From contig CACXFN010000012.1 in the NCBI GenBank assembly GCA_902766915.1, forward strand, positions 1-12,601: a stretch of 12,601 nucleotides of DNA. Reading direction: 5' to 3'. The notes beneath the pieces are model-generated. The model ran no database searches and was not told the origin of the DNA. It worked only from the letters and a program-made list of their open reading frames with translations. How positions within the stretch are numbered: position 1 is the first letter of the stretch; the number at the start of each line of letters is the position of its first letter. This DNA is from an uncultured Eubacteriales bacterium (GTDB lineage: Bacteria > Bacillota > Clostridia > Peptostreptococcales > Anaerovoracaceae). The translations under genes were made by a program, and so were the position numbers. Positions 1 through 6,941 of this stretch are shown here, piece by piece.

Positions 1-1464
1 ATTACCTGTGGAATGGAAGGCATTGGCTGCGCAGCCTCCGCTACAATAGAGTTTAGCCCAACAATTATCACATTCAGACCGTGCGTATACGTTGCACATC
101 TTAAACTCATCACGGATTTCCGTTCTGGTAATTCCATTCCATATATCTCCCATGAGATATTTTGGTTCACCCACAAACTGGTGACATGGATATAGCTCAC
201 CCTGAGGCGTAACAGCAAAGTATTCTGTACCCGATCCGCAGCCCGATATACGTTTATATATGCATGAGCCATGTCCCAAATCCAGCATATAGTGATAAAA
301 AGTAAATGGAGGTTTCCCTTTAGTTCCATGGGATTCTTTGTATTCAAATTCTCTTCTAATCATCTCTTTTGCCAGTATTTCATATTGTTCCATTAGCACC
401 GGTAAGTCCGATTCCGTAAGGGCGAACTCGCTATCGGCGCCGGTCACAACCGGCTCCATGGATAATTCAGTAAATCCCAAATCCGTCATATGGAAAATGT
501 CTTCTGTGAAATCCGGATTGTAGTGGGTGAATGTTCCACGCATATAATAATTTGTATTTCCGGTTTCACTTCCCTTGGTAATCCATTCCGGAATATCTGA
601 AATCCGAACAACTCCACAGTCCTTACCTGTTCTGGCAGCCACCATTCTCTGGAATTTTGGAACTATGATTTCGTAACTACCTTCCCCACTTGACGTAATA
701 CGCTCTCTGTCATGAATCTCTTTTCTTCCATCCAGAGAAAGCACTACATTGTGGCATTCTCTGTTTGCGAAGTCAATCACTTCATCTGTTATCCCCATAC
801 CATTGGTGGTTAAAGTAAACCTGAAATTCTTATTTGCTTCAGATTCCCTGGAACGGGCATATTTTACAATGCTCTCTATAATATTGAAATTAAGAAGTGG
901 CTCTCCACCAAAGAAGTCCACCTCCAGATTGCGTCGGGTTCCCGAATTATCAATTAAGAAAGCGATAGCCCTCTTACCAACTTCTTCAGACATTAGGGCA
1001 GCAGGCCCATTAAATCTCCCCTGGCCTGCAAAGCAGTATGAACAAGTTAAATCACAAGCGTGGCTCACATGGAGGCAAAGCGCCTTGATGTCGGTATGGC
1101 GTTCCTTTAGGGTAGCTGCATTGACACGGAATACATCCTTGCTGAATAGTTTGCCTGATTTATATAGATTAAGCAGGTCATAGCAGCATTCAATAATATC
1201 TGATTCGGAAACATCATCCATATACATACCAAGAGCAGCTTTGGAAAGGACTCCTTTCACTATGTCATCAATTAGGGAATCCTCTTTCTCTATCCTTTCA
1301 AAGAACCTATCCTCGTCTCCTAGCATATTATCTATTTCGTCACAAAAAAGACGGACGATGTCATAGGCCACATCATCCACCACATGTATCGAACCACTAT
1401 AAACATCTATAACAATATTGTATCCGTTTAATTTATATTGATGTATCACAGTTTTAATAATCAT
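1..1464 (-). CDS. scfB: SCIFF peptide radical-SAM maturase (thioether-forming), 3' end cut by window edge
   Basis: Radical S-adenosylmethionine enzyme expected to form Cys-to-residue thioether cross-links in the SCIFF peptide encoded just upstream. 488 residues are visible; the frame is still open at base 1, so the last few dozen residues are missing. The N-terminal ~110 residues (YNIVIDVYSGSIHVVDD near residues 15-31) match the peptide-binding RRE-type start of SCIFF maturases. The SAM cluster motif CDLTCSYC places Cys at 137, 141 and 144, and FFGGEP lies at about 184-189. The SPASM auxiliary-cluster cysteines follow: C409, C427, C457, C465, C468, C474 and C478, ending in CSGGCAANAFHSTG. The ATG at 1464 is the only plausible start; the in-frame stop upstream is at 1504-1506. 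It lies 62 bases after scfA, and its ribosome binding site is inside a strong hairpin. A stretch around residues 278-300 looks like an insertion relative to the homologues I remember. Identity is very sure because precursor and enzyme occur together. Confidence 0.96.
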   Translation of the reverse strand, partial: MIIKTVIHQYKLNGYNIVIDVYSGSIHVVDDVAYDIVRLFCDEIDNMLGDEDRFFERIEKEDSLIDDIVKGVLSKAALGMYMDDVSESDIIECCYDLLNLYKSGKLFSKDVFRVNAATLKERHTDIKALCLHVSHACDLTCSYCFAGQGRFNGPAALMSEEVGKRAIAFLIDNSGTRRNLEVDFFGGEPLLNFNIIESIVKYARSRESEANKNFRFTLTTNGMGITDEVIDFANRECHNVVLSLDGRKEIHDRERITSSGEGSYEIIVPKFQRMVAARTGKDCGVVRISDIPEWITKGSETGNTNYYMRGTFTHYNPDFTEDIFHMTDLGFTELSMEPVVTGADSEFALTESDLPVLMEQYEILAKEMIRREFEYKESHGTKGKPPFTFYHYMLDLGHGSCIYKRISGCGSGTEYFAVTPQGELYPCHQFVGEPKYLMGDIWNGITRTEIRDEFKMCNVYARSECDNCWAKLYCSGGCAANAFHSTGN

Positions 1465-1465
1465 A

Positions 1466-1497
1466 AAGTCCTTCCAGGTAACACCCTGAAAGGACTT
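1466..1497 (-). promoter_or_regulatory. Hairpin sequestering the scfB ribosome binding site
   Basis: In the transcript, arms 1497-1485 and 1478-1466 form 13 contiguous base pairs (one G-U wobble at 1474/1489) closing a six-base loop at 1479-1484. The only Shine-Dalgarno-like sequence at normal distance from the scfB ATG, GGAAGG (1475-1470, five bases from the ATG), lies wholly in the 3' arm. A second AAGGAG (1505-1500) sits directly before the 5' arm. There is no U-run after the stem, so it is a poor intrinsic terminator. I infer that it lowers or gates maturase translation relative to its precursor peptide, or protects the 3' end of a short scfA message. Confidence 0.7.
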
Positions 1498-1526
1498 CGC
1501 TCCTTATTATTTGTTTAATCTATAGA

Positions 1527-1673
1527 TTATTCTTCTTCCTTTTCACAGGGCTGGTTTGCTACGCCGCAAGATGTTTTGCAAGCAGACTGGCAACTGGTCT
1601 GGCATTCGCCACATCCACCATCTACTAAGCTCTTATTCAGATCTCTTGTTTCCAAAGTTTTAATTCTCTTCAT
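1527..1673 (-). CDS. scfA: SCIFF (six cysteines in forty-five residues) ribosomal peptide precursor
   Basis: A 48-residue precursor peptide, substrate of the adjacent radical-SAM maturase. It starts MKRIKTLETRDLNKSL, the leader part recognised by the maturase, and has the family core CGECQTSCQSACKTSC (residues 21-36) followed by VANQPC and an acidic tail of EKEEE. There are exactly six cysteines: 21, 24, 28, 32, 36 and 43. The ATG at 1673 is preceded by AAGGAG seven bases upstream. The gene has its own promoter and lies immediately before scfB on the same strand, the standard SCIFF layout. In characterised members the maturase forms a thioether from a core cysteine to a neighbouring residue such as threonine; the TSC/KTSC stretches offer such residues here. 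The biological role of SCIFF peptides is unknown. The acidic tail after the last cysteine is slightly longer than I recall for the type. Confidence 0.96.
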   Translation of the reverse strand: MKRIKTLETRDLNKSLVDGGCGECQTSCQSACKTSCGVANQPCEKEEE

Positions 1674-1714
1674 CGTTATGCTCCTTATATAATTCTATTA
1701 TAATCATTTTTAAC

Positions 1715-1732
1715 TGTGCTCTTTAGAGCACA
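1715..1732 (-). promoter_or_regulatory. Dyad-symmetry element at the scfA start site (possible operator)
   Basis: TGTGCTCT and AGAGCACA are perfect 8-base inverted arms around a two-base centre. The element starts about seven bases after the predicted -10 box, that is at about +1 of the scfA transcript. As RNA it could form a 6-bp stem with a six-base loop; as DNA it looks like a dimeric repressor site. Its position favours control of scfA, but no regulator is identified. Confidence 0.5.
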
Positions 1733-1738
1733 CCCACT

Positions 1739-1767
1739 ATTATAGAATAAAAATCCTTATTTAACAA
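1739..1767 (-). promoter_or_regulatory. Predicted sigma-70-type promoter of scfAB
   Basis: Reading the minus strand, TTGTTA (1767-1762) and TATAAT (1744-1739) are separated by exactly 17 bases. The -10 is perfect and the -35 has two departures from TTGACA. Transcription would begin near 1732, leaving a leader of about 60 bases before the scfA ATG. It separates the SCIFF cassette from the upstream run ending at 1798, for which I see no convincing terminator. A second TATAAT nearer scfA (about 1697-1702) has no matching -35. Confidence 0.65.
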
Positions 1768-1797
1768 GAAAAACTCGTTTCTTTTCAGGTTAGACTA

Positions 1798-2613
1798 CTA
1801 CAGTTTTGCCTTATGACTTCCCTTCAACTTCAGTACATCAGCAGCTCTTTCCGCGAAGAATGTATCACCTCCGTATTTTACTACAAATTCAAACTGCTTC
1901 TTTGCTTCATCGATCATATCGTGATTGTAATAAAGCTCCCCTAATCTATAGCTGCAGGCAACCTTTTGCAGTGGATCTTCCACATCTCTAATCCAGTTTG
2001 CAAATCTCTTATCTAAGCCTTCGTAGTTTCCCCTCTTTAGCTGAATTGTTTCATAGATTCTTTCGGTTGCATCAAGGTATTCGCTTCGCTTCGGTTCTTT
2101 GAAGGCACTCAATTCAAACAGCGGATAACATTCCGTAAGTTCAGCTTCAGCAGCACCCAGTTCACCACGTTCTATATAGTAAAGTGCCAAATCATTATGA
2201 TAGCAAACTCTCTGCACCAAGTCCCTTAAATCCGTTCCCTTACTTGGCCTAACCATATCCAGCACTCTCTTCATCTCCGAGAATTCACCATGGGCATGTA
2301 ATCCTGCTGCCAAGTTTAACCTAACACTATTATGGTCAAAGTCATCTCCAAACTTTGGAAATCTCTGGTCTATGGCCTCGTATTCATCGATATATTCTGA
2401 AATATTGCAATCGCGATAGAGATTCATTAAACGCTTCTCTCTATTCTTCGCCATTAGAAACCAAAATGCCGTATTTAGAATTAACCATAGAGCAATGCCG
2501 GCAACCAGGTACATCCTGTTAATCTTTGTAACCCCCATCAGGATTCCCAGAATCACAGCGCCAACCATTGAAACGGTTATATATTTATAGTAAATGTCTC
2601 TATATGTCTTCAT
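1798..2613 (-). CDS. Membrane-anchored TPR-like protein, second of a tandem paralogous pair
   Basis: Function not recognised. The 271-residue protein has two N-terminal membrane segments (about residues 12-28 and 34-54), then a basic stretch (KNREKRLMN) and a soluble, helix-rich C-terminal part of about 210 residues with TPR-like helix pairs (for example YHNDLALYYIERGELGAAEAEL and YRLGELYYNHDMIDEAKKQFEF). Two short N-terminal helices with a charged tail suggest a hairpin anchor with the repeats in the cytoplasm, an inference. It shares with the preceding gene the landmarks LNLAAG, YHxNxxLA, the VACSYRL/VTASYWL stretch and YGGD, in the same order, so the two arose by duplication. Its start overlaps the end of that gene by 14 bases, and GGAG lies seven bases before the ATG, so translation is probably coupled. 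It is the last gene of the run. Confidence 0.8.
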   Translation of the reverse strand: MKTYRDIYYKYITVSMVGAVILGILMGVTKINRMYLVAGIALWLILNTAFWFLMAKNREKRLMNLYRDCNISEYIDEYEAIDQRFPKFGDDFDHNSVRLNLAAGLHAHGEFSEMKRVLDMVRPSKGTDLRDLVQRVCYHNDLALYYIERGELGAAEAELTECYPLFELSAFKEPKRSEYLDATERIYETIQLKRGNYEGLDKRFANWIRDVEDPLQKVACSYRLGELYYNHDMIDEAKKQFEFVVKYGGDTFFAERAADVLKLKGSHKAKL

Positions 2614-3481
2614 TCAAATTCTCCGATATTAACTCAGATTCATTCTCCTTAATCATTTCCGGGTTAAGTTCATTTCTTTCCAAGATAGTTCTTGCCTCTC
2701 TGGCGCAATAACTGTCCCCACCATATGACGCTGCAAACTGAAGATGCTTCCTCTCAGATTTCTTGTCACCCTTCAGATAGCTTATTCTGGCAAGCCAATA
2801 ACTGGCAGTCACCTTATCAAGCATGTTCTGAGTTCTATTCCTATATGCTTCAAACAAGGCTTCCGCCCTGGGGATTTCCTTAAGATTTCCCATTACAACG
2901 CCAATCTGCGCCTGTCTTAAATTACAGAGACTTTGGAAACGCTCCCTTTCCTTCTCAGGTATTTTTGAATTAGCTAAAACTCTCCTACAGGAATTCAATG
3001 CCTCCACAGCCTTCTCAATATTCCCTTCCTTCAGGAACGCCAGGCTGAAATTGCTGTGATACGTAGCAGAAATGGCATTCAATGCGTTGGCATTGGCACC
3101 AAACCCCTTATTCGGTATGCGCACTTGACTAAGTGTTTCGAAGGCCTTCCTTAACTCTCCAATATCCATGTAACCGGCTGCGAGATTTAGCTTTACAATG
3201 GCGTCGCTTACGCTTCCCTTCTTCTGGTCCGGAAGGAGTTCTCCGTATTCCTTTACGAACTCCTCACCATTACATTGATTTCTAAGAGCCAAAAGTTCGG
3301 ATGACTTCTTTCTTGCAAGCCCATTGAAAAACCAAGCCCAGAACAGAACCCAAAGAATCACAATGGCAAGGGTTAGCAATATATCCACATTGGAAAAGAC
3401 CAAAACAACCGCCAGCAAAACCCCAATACCACTGGATACCAAATAGTATATTATTCTTAAATTCTTAAAAATAGCTATCAT
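2600..3481 (-). CDS. Membrane-anchored TPR-like protein, first of a tandem paralogous pair
   Basis: Function not recognised. In its 293 residues two membrane segments lie at about residues 9-29 and 33-53, followed by a basic RKK and a soluble helical region with TPR-like repeats (LNLAAGYMDIGELRKAFETL, NFSLAFLKEGNIEKAVEAL, ASYWLARISYLKGDKKSERKH). The tail is acidic and polar. It begins three bases after the glnS stop codon and has no good Shine-Dalgarno sequence in front (TAATTAAGAA before the ATG), so it probably depends on ribosomes finishing glnS. Its end overlaps the paralogue by 14 bases. The tight packing suggests co-expression with glnS rather than a shared reaction. Possible roles are scaffolding or a membrane-linked stress or cell-envelope function; nothing here decides. 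Confidence 0.8.
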   Translation of the reverse strand: MIAIFKNLRIIYYLVSSGIGVLLAVVLVFSNVDILLTLAIVILWVLFWAWFFNGLARKKSSELLALRNQCNGEEFVKEYGELLPDQKKGSVSDAIVKLNLAAGYMDIGELRKAFETLSQVRIPNKGFGANANALNAISATYHSNFSLAFLKEGNIEKAVEALNSCRRVLANSKIPEKERERFQSLCNLRQAQIGVVMGNLKEIPRAEALFEAYRNRTQNMLDKVTASYWLARISYLKGDKKSERKHLQFAASYGGDSYCAREARTILERNELNPEMIKENESELISENLNEDI

Positions 3482-3484
3482 TTC

Positions 3485-5158
3485 TTAATTACCCGGTTTG
3501 TAACCGCTCTTTAGGTCCACTATTCTATTGAATACCAATGGACCATCTCCTCCTGCTACACCACCTTTGTGGTCTTTTGGGTCAGCATAGTAATATCCAT
3601 GTCTAAAGAACTGGAATCTCTCCCCCGGTTCTGCCTCAGCCAGAGATGGTTCTGCAAACCCCTGCTTTTCAACCAAGGATTCCGGATTGAGGACGTTCTC
3701 ACCATTTTCATCTTCGATCATCAAATACCCATAATTTCTAATTGTTACTGGTACAGCCGTCGCTGCATCGACAAAGTGAATTGTGCCCTTTACCTTTCTT
3801 CCGTCAAAGCCTTCCCCGCTCTTGGTTTCAGGATCATATGTGCACAGGAGTTCCTTGATGCTACCATCATCATTCTTTACAACTTCGTTACATGTGATGA
3901 AATAGGCACCCTTGAAACGAACCTCATTACCCGGGAAAAGCCTAAAGTATTTCTTGGCAGGAACCTCCATGAAATCAGCTCCATCCACATAGAGTTCACG
4001 GCTGAATGGAATCTGACGTTCACCCATTTCAGGTACATTTTTATTGTTCTCTACGGTGACCATTTCTGTTTGGTTTTCCGGGTAATTGGTGATAATAACC
4101 TTTATTGGATCCTCTATAACGTTTCTGGACTCAACCTTATTCTGAAGGTCATCTCTTACGCAATACTCCAATAGTCCTATGTCCACCATGCTATTAGCCT
4201 TTGCTATTCCCACGCGATCGCAGAAATCTCTGATAGCTTCAGGTGTATAGCCCCTACGACGAAGACCGGCGATGGTAGGCATTCTTGGATCATCCCAACC
4301 AACTACGCTTCCATCGTCCACAAGCGCCTTCAGATAACGTTTACTCATGACAGTATTTGTGAGATTAAGTCGTGCAAATTCAATCTGTCTAGGTGGATTT
4401 GGCCAGAAGCCAACCTTCTCCAAAACCCAGTCATAAAGAGGTCTATGATCCTCAAACTCCATAGTACAGAGGGAATGGCTGATTCCTTCTATGGCGTCTT
4501 CTATTGGATGCGCAAAGTCGTACATGGGATAAATGCACCATTTATCTCCCGTATTATGATGGGATGCATGAACAATCCTGTAAATCACCGGATCCCTCAT
4601 ATTGATGTTGGGTGAAGCCATATCAATCTTGGCACGCAGAACCTTCTCACCATCTGCATATTTGCCTTCTCGCATCTCATTAAACAGAGTCATATTTTCT
4701 TCTATGCTACGGTTTCTGTAGGGACTCTCTTTTCCGGGCTCCTTTAGTGTTCCACGATACTCTCTTATTTCATCTGCGCTTAAGTCGTCAACAAAGGCCA
4801 GGCCTTTCTTAATCAACTCCACCGCAGCATCATACATGGTTTCAAAATAATCGGAAGCCCACAGTTGTTCTGTCCACTGGAATCCAAGCCATTTAATATC
4901 GTCTTCAATGGCATCCACATATTCCGTATCTTCCTTAACCGGATTGGTGTCATCATATCTCAAATTGCACTTACCACCATATTTTATGGCCGTTCCAAAA
5001 TTTAAGCATATGGATTTGGCATGCCCCACATGAAGATAACCGTTTGGCTCCGGCGGAAATCTGGTATATACCTCTTTATAAACACCATTTTCCAAATCCT
5101 CATCAATGAAATTATGTATGAAGTTATTAGCCATCACCTTTTCATTCGTATCGCTCAT
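3485..5158 (-). CDS. glnS: Glutaminyl-tRNA synthetase
   Basis: Class I aminoacyl-tRNA synthetase that charges tRNA-Gln with glutamine in the cytoplasm using ATP. The 557-residue length is normal for bacterial GlnRS. The catalytic Rossmann domain carries the HIGH signature as HVGH (residues 43-46, within [17 protein letters not shown]) and the KMSKS-loop equivalent as VMSKR (270-274). Gln-specific features include [21 protein letters not shown] and [11 protein letters not shown]. Residues from about 340 form the beta-barrel anticodon-binding domain. AGGAGAG about seven bases before the ATG supports the start. Many Firmicutes make Gln-tRNA indirectly through GatCAB; a direct GlnRS is found in a subset including several Clostridia, so its presence is informative but not odd. 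It follows the CWB2 gene by 25 bases and precedes the TPR pair by 3. No T-box leader is seen. Confidence 0.97.
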   Translation of the reverse strand: MSDTNEKVMANNFIHNFIDEDLENGVYKEVYTRFPPEPNGYLHVGHAKSICLNFGTAIKYGGKCNLRYDDTNPVKEDTEYVDAIEDDIKWLGFQWTEQLWASDYFETMYDAAVELIKKGLAFVDDLSADEIREYRGTLKEPGKESPYRNRSIEENMTLFNEMREGKYADGEKVLRAKIDMASPNINMRDPVIYRIVHASHHNTGDKWCIYPMYDFAHPIEDAIEGISHSLCTMEFEDHRPLYDWVLEKVGFWPNPPRQIEFARLNLTNTVMSKRYLKALVDDGSVVGWDDPRMPTIAGLRRRGYTPEAIRDFCDRVGIAKANSMVDIGLLEYCVRDDLQNKVESRNVIEDPIKVIITNYPENQTEMVTVENNKNVPEMGERQIPFSRELYVDGADFMEVPAKKYFRLFPGNEVRFKGAYFITCNEVVKNDDGSIKELLCTYDPETKSGEGFDGRKVKGTIHFVDAATAVPVTIRNYGYLMIEDENGENVLNPESLVEKQGFAEPSLAEAEPGERFQFFRHGYYYADPKDHKGGVAGGDGPLVFNRIVDLKSGYKPGN

Positions 5159-5183
5159 TTATTTACTCTCCTACTAAAACTTT

Positions 5184-6890
5184 TTATTTCACACTTTCCG
5201 CCAAGGCGTTCCATGTTCTTGTTCCTACTGCTGAAGTTCCTCCAAACACAAAAGCTCTCTTTATGTTTGCTTTATATGTTCTTGGGAATGTTGCATTTAG
5301 CATGGCCTTATCATCTGCCAGCACCAGAATTGCATTATTGTATCCACATAAGGCGGCACCTGCTAAAGCATCGGGGAAACTTTGGCTGGTTGCCACTCCC
5401 ATATTGTTGGCAGAGAGACCATTGGATAATCCCCATTTGGCGATTTGCGCACTGGTTGCAACACCATTTGCTCCACCCAATCTGATTCGGAGGGATATTC
5501 CTTCCTTAGATAGCTGTCTCTCTACATTCTTTGTTACCGCACCTTCTCCACCAACTATTATCACATTCTTTATACCCAGTGTATTTAAGGCAGAAATAAC
5601 GTCATCTGACAGGCTCTTTCCACTGTCTGCCAAAAGAATCGGATACTTCTTTGCATATGCTATTGGTGCAACAGAGAGAGCATCCTTGAAGCTGGAATTA
5701 GTGGCTATAATGGCAGTGCCCTCCGAAGACCAACGTCCCTTGCCCGCCAAGGCCAGGTTTGCACTTGTGCCGGAGGCTGTATTTCCCATTATACGCTTGG
5801 ATTTATTACCTGTAACTTTATCTATTTCCTTTTGAACCTCATTGGAAACAGCAAAGGGACCGCCGGCTATGAAAACTGTGCCAGGCCTCAGTCTCTTAAG
5901 CACTTCTTTTGTTTGGGTGGACAGAGCTTTTCCATCAGTTATCAGCACGGGAGCACCGTACAATCCTGCCAAACCCGATGCAGGTAAAGCGTCCTTAAAG
6001 GTGGCACCGGATGCAATTATTACTGTTCCTCCGATGCGACTAAAGCCTTCATCCACAATTGCTTTCATCGTATCATATCGACCCGCTCCATAAAGTCTCT
6101 CCCAAACGGTCGTGGCCTCAGATACCTCACCTCTTTCATAGACCCCATTTGTAGCTATGTATTTATAACTGTTTAAGTAATCAATCGAACCAACTAGGGT
6201 TTCATTTATATTTGTTACACCTGCATCATTTGGATGATTCCATCCTCCATATTCAGTATTATTGCTGAAAGTATTCCACGCGGAATCCACAGCATAAAAG
6301 GTTATTACACCTTTATCATCCTTTACATAATGGGTTAATAAAACTGCGTGGGGATAGCCTGCGGAAATTCTATCAGAATGGGCCGCTATGCCCTCAGGAT
6401 GCTTATCCAATAAGTCACACAATGCTTTAATCTTTTCTGCCTTCGTCTTTGGAAGATTCGCATCCTGAACGTTATATGTTCTATTGCCAACCGAGTAGTT
6501 ATATGTAAGCTTCATATTGTTATATAAGCCATCCGCATCGTAGGCAGCTATCTTTCTAACGCTTCCGTTTCCTCCATCAAAGGCACTGGGATTCGTGTCC
6601 TTCTTAATAACGGACCAATCCAACCCATCCAGGAATGCTCTGCGTCTAAGCATATATACATTTGCAGAAACATAGCAGTCTCCACTTCTATAATCATATA
6701 TTCGGTACATTCCCGCAGCTGTTGCAGCGTTGGAATTAATATATGAAATCGCAGATTGTGATTCCCCATTAACCAAAAGGATATTACTAAACACAATACT
6801 AATTAGCAGAAGTAATATCCCACCTCTTTTTATCAAAAGGTAAAACCATCCTTTTCCGGAATAGGTTTTATTAGAAAACATGTTATTCAT
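5184..6890 (-). CDS. Secreted papain-like cysteine-peptidase-type domain with three CWB2 cell-wall-binding repeats
   Basis: A 568-residue exported cell-surface protein. A basic start and hydrophobic segment (about residues 20-41) form a signal peptide. Residues ~60-245 resemble papain-like/C39-like clostridial peptidase domains: a Cys in GDCYVSANVYMLRRRA (C72), a His in GYPHAVLLTHY (H181) and an Asp in FYAVDSAW (D202), a plausible Cys-His-Asp triad in the right order. Residues ~265-355, ~366-455 and ~468-560 are three CWB2 repeats, each with a LYGAGRYDT/RIMGNTASGTSA/RLGGANGVATS-type start, an SFPDALA-type core and an IVGGEGAV-type loop. In C. difficile three such repeats attach proteins non-covalently to the wall via an anionic polymer. 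The strong AAAGGAGG seven bases before the ATG supports the start. Catalytic activity is inferred; it could instead be an inactive binding domain. It lies 51 bases after the M3 gene and 25 before glnS. Confidence 0.88.
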   Translation of the reverse strand: MNNMFSNKTYSGKGWFYLLIKRGGILLLLISIVFSNILLVNGESQSAISYINSNAATAAGMYRIYDYRSGDCYVSANVYMLRRRAFLDGLDWSVIKKDTNPSAFDGGNGSVRKIAAYDADGLYNNMKLTYNYSVGNRTYNVQDANLPKTKAEKIKALCDLLDKHPEGIAAHSDRISAGYPHAVLLTHYVKDDKGVITFYAVDSAWNTFSNNTEYGGWNHPNDAGVTNINETLVGSIDYLNSYKYIATNGVYERGEVSEATTVWERLYGAGRYDTMKAIVDEGFSRIGGTVIIASGATFKDALPASGLAGLYGAPVLITDGKALSTQTKEVLKRLRPGTVFIAGGPFAVSNEVQKEIDKVTGNKSKRIMGNTASGTSANLALAGKGRWSSEGTAIIATNSSFKDALSVAPIAYAKKYPILLADSGKSLSDDVISALNTLGIKNVIIVGGEGAVTKNVERQLSKEGISLRIRLGGANGVATSAQIAKWGLSNGLSANNMGVATSQSFPDALAGAALCGYNNAILVLADDKAMLNATFPRTYKANIKRAFVFGGTSAVGTRTWNALAESVK

Positions 6891-6941
6891 ATCCCTACCT
6901 CCTTTGATATGAAGTTTTCTAAATCTTATTATAGTTTTATC

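Noticed and set aside
749..1183. Plus-strand open frame of 144 codons
   Set aside because: It is antisense to the strongly supported radical-SAM region of scfB and has no recognisable motif or good RBS.
1768..1797. A/T-rich stem (AAGAAA/TTTCTT) as terminator of the TPR genes
   Set aside because: It has only six weak pairs and overlaps the scfA -35 region; not convincing as a terminator.
3569..4174. Plus-strand open frame of 201 codons
   Set aside because: It lies entirely opposite the glnS anticodon-binding domain, its translation is hydrophobic without domain logic, and no promoter or RBS is seen.
5159..5183. T-box or other leader control of glnS
   Set aside because: Only 25 bases separate glnS from the upstream gene, too little for a T-box, and no conserved T-box sequence is seen there.
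5263..5835. Plus-strand open frame of 190 codons
   Set aside because: It is the complement of the CWB2 repeats; the repeated composition keeps the opposite frame open.
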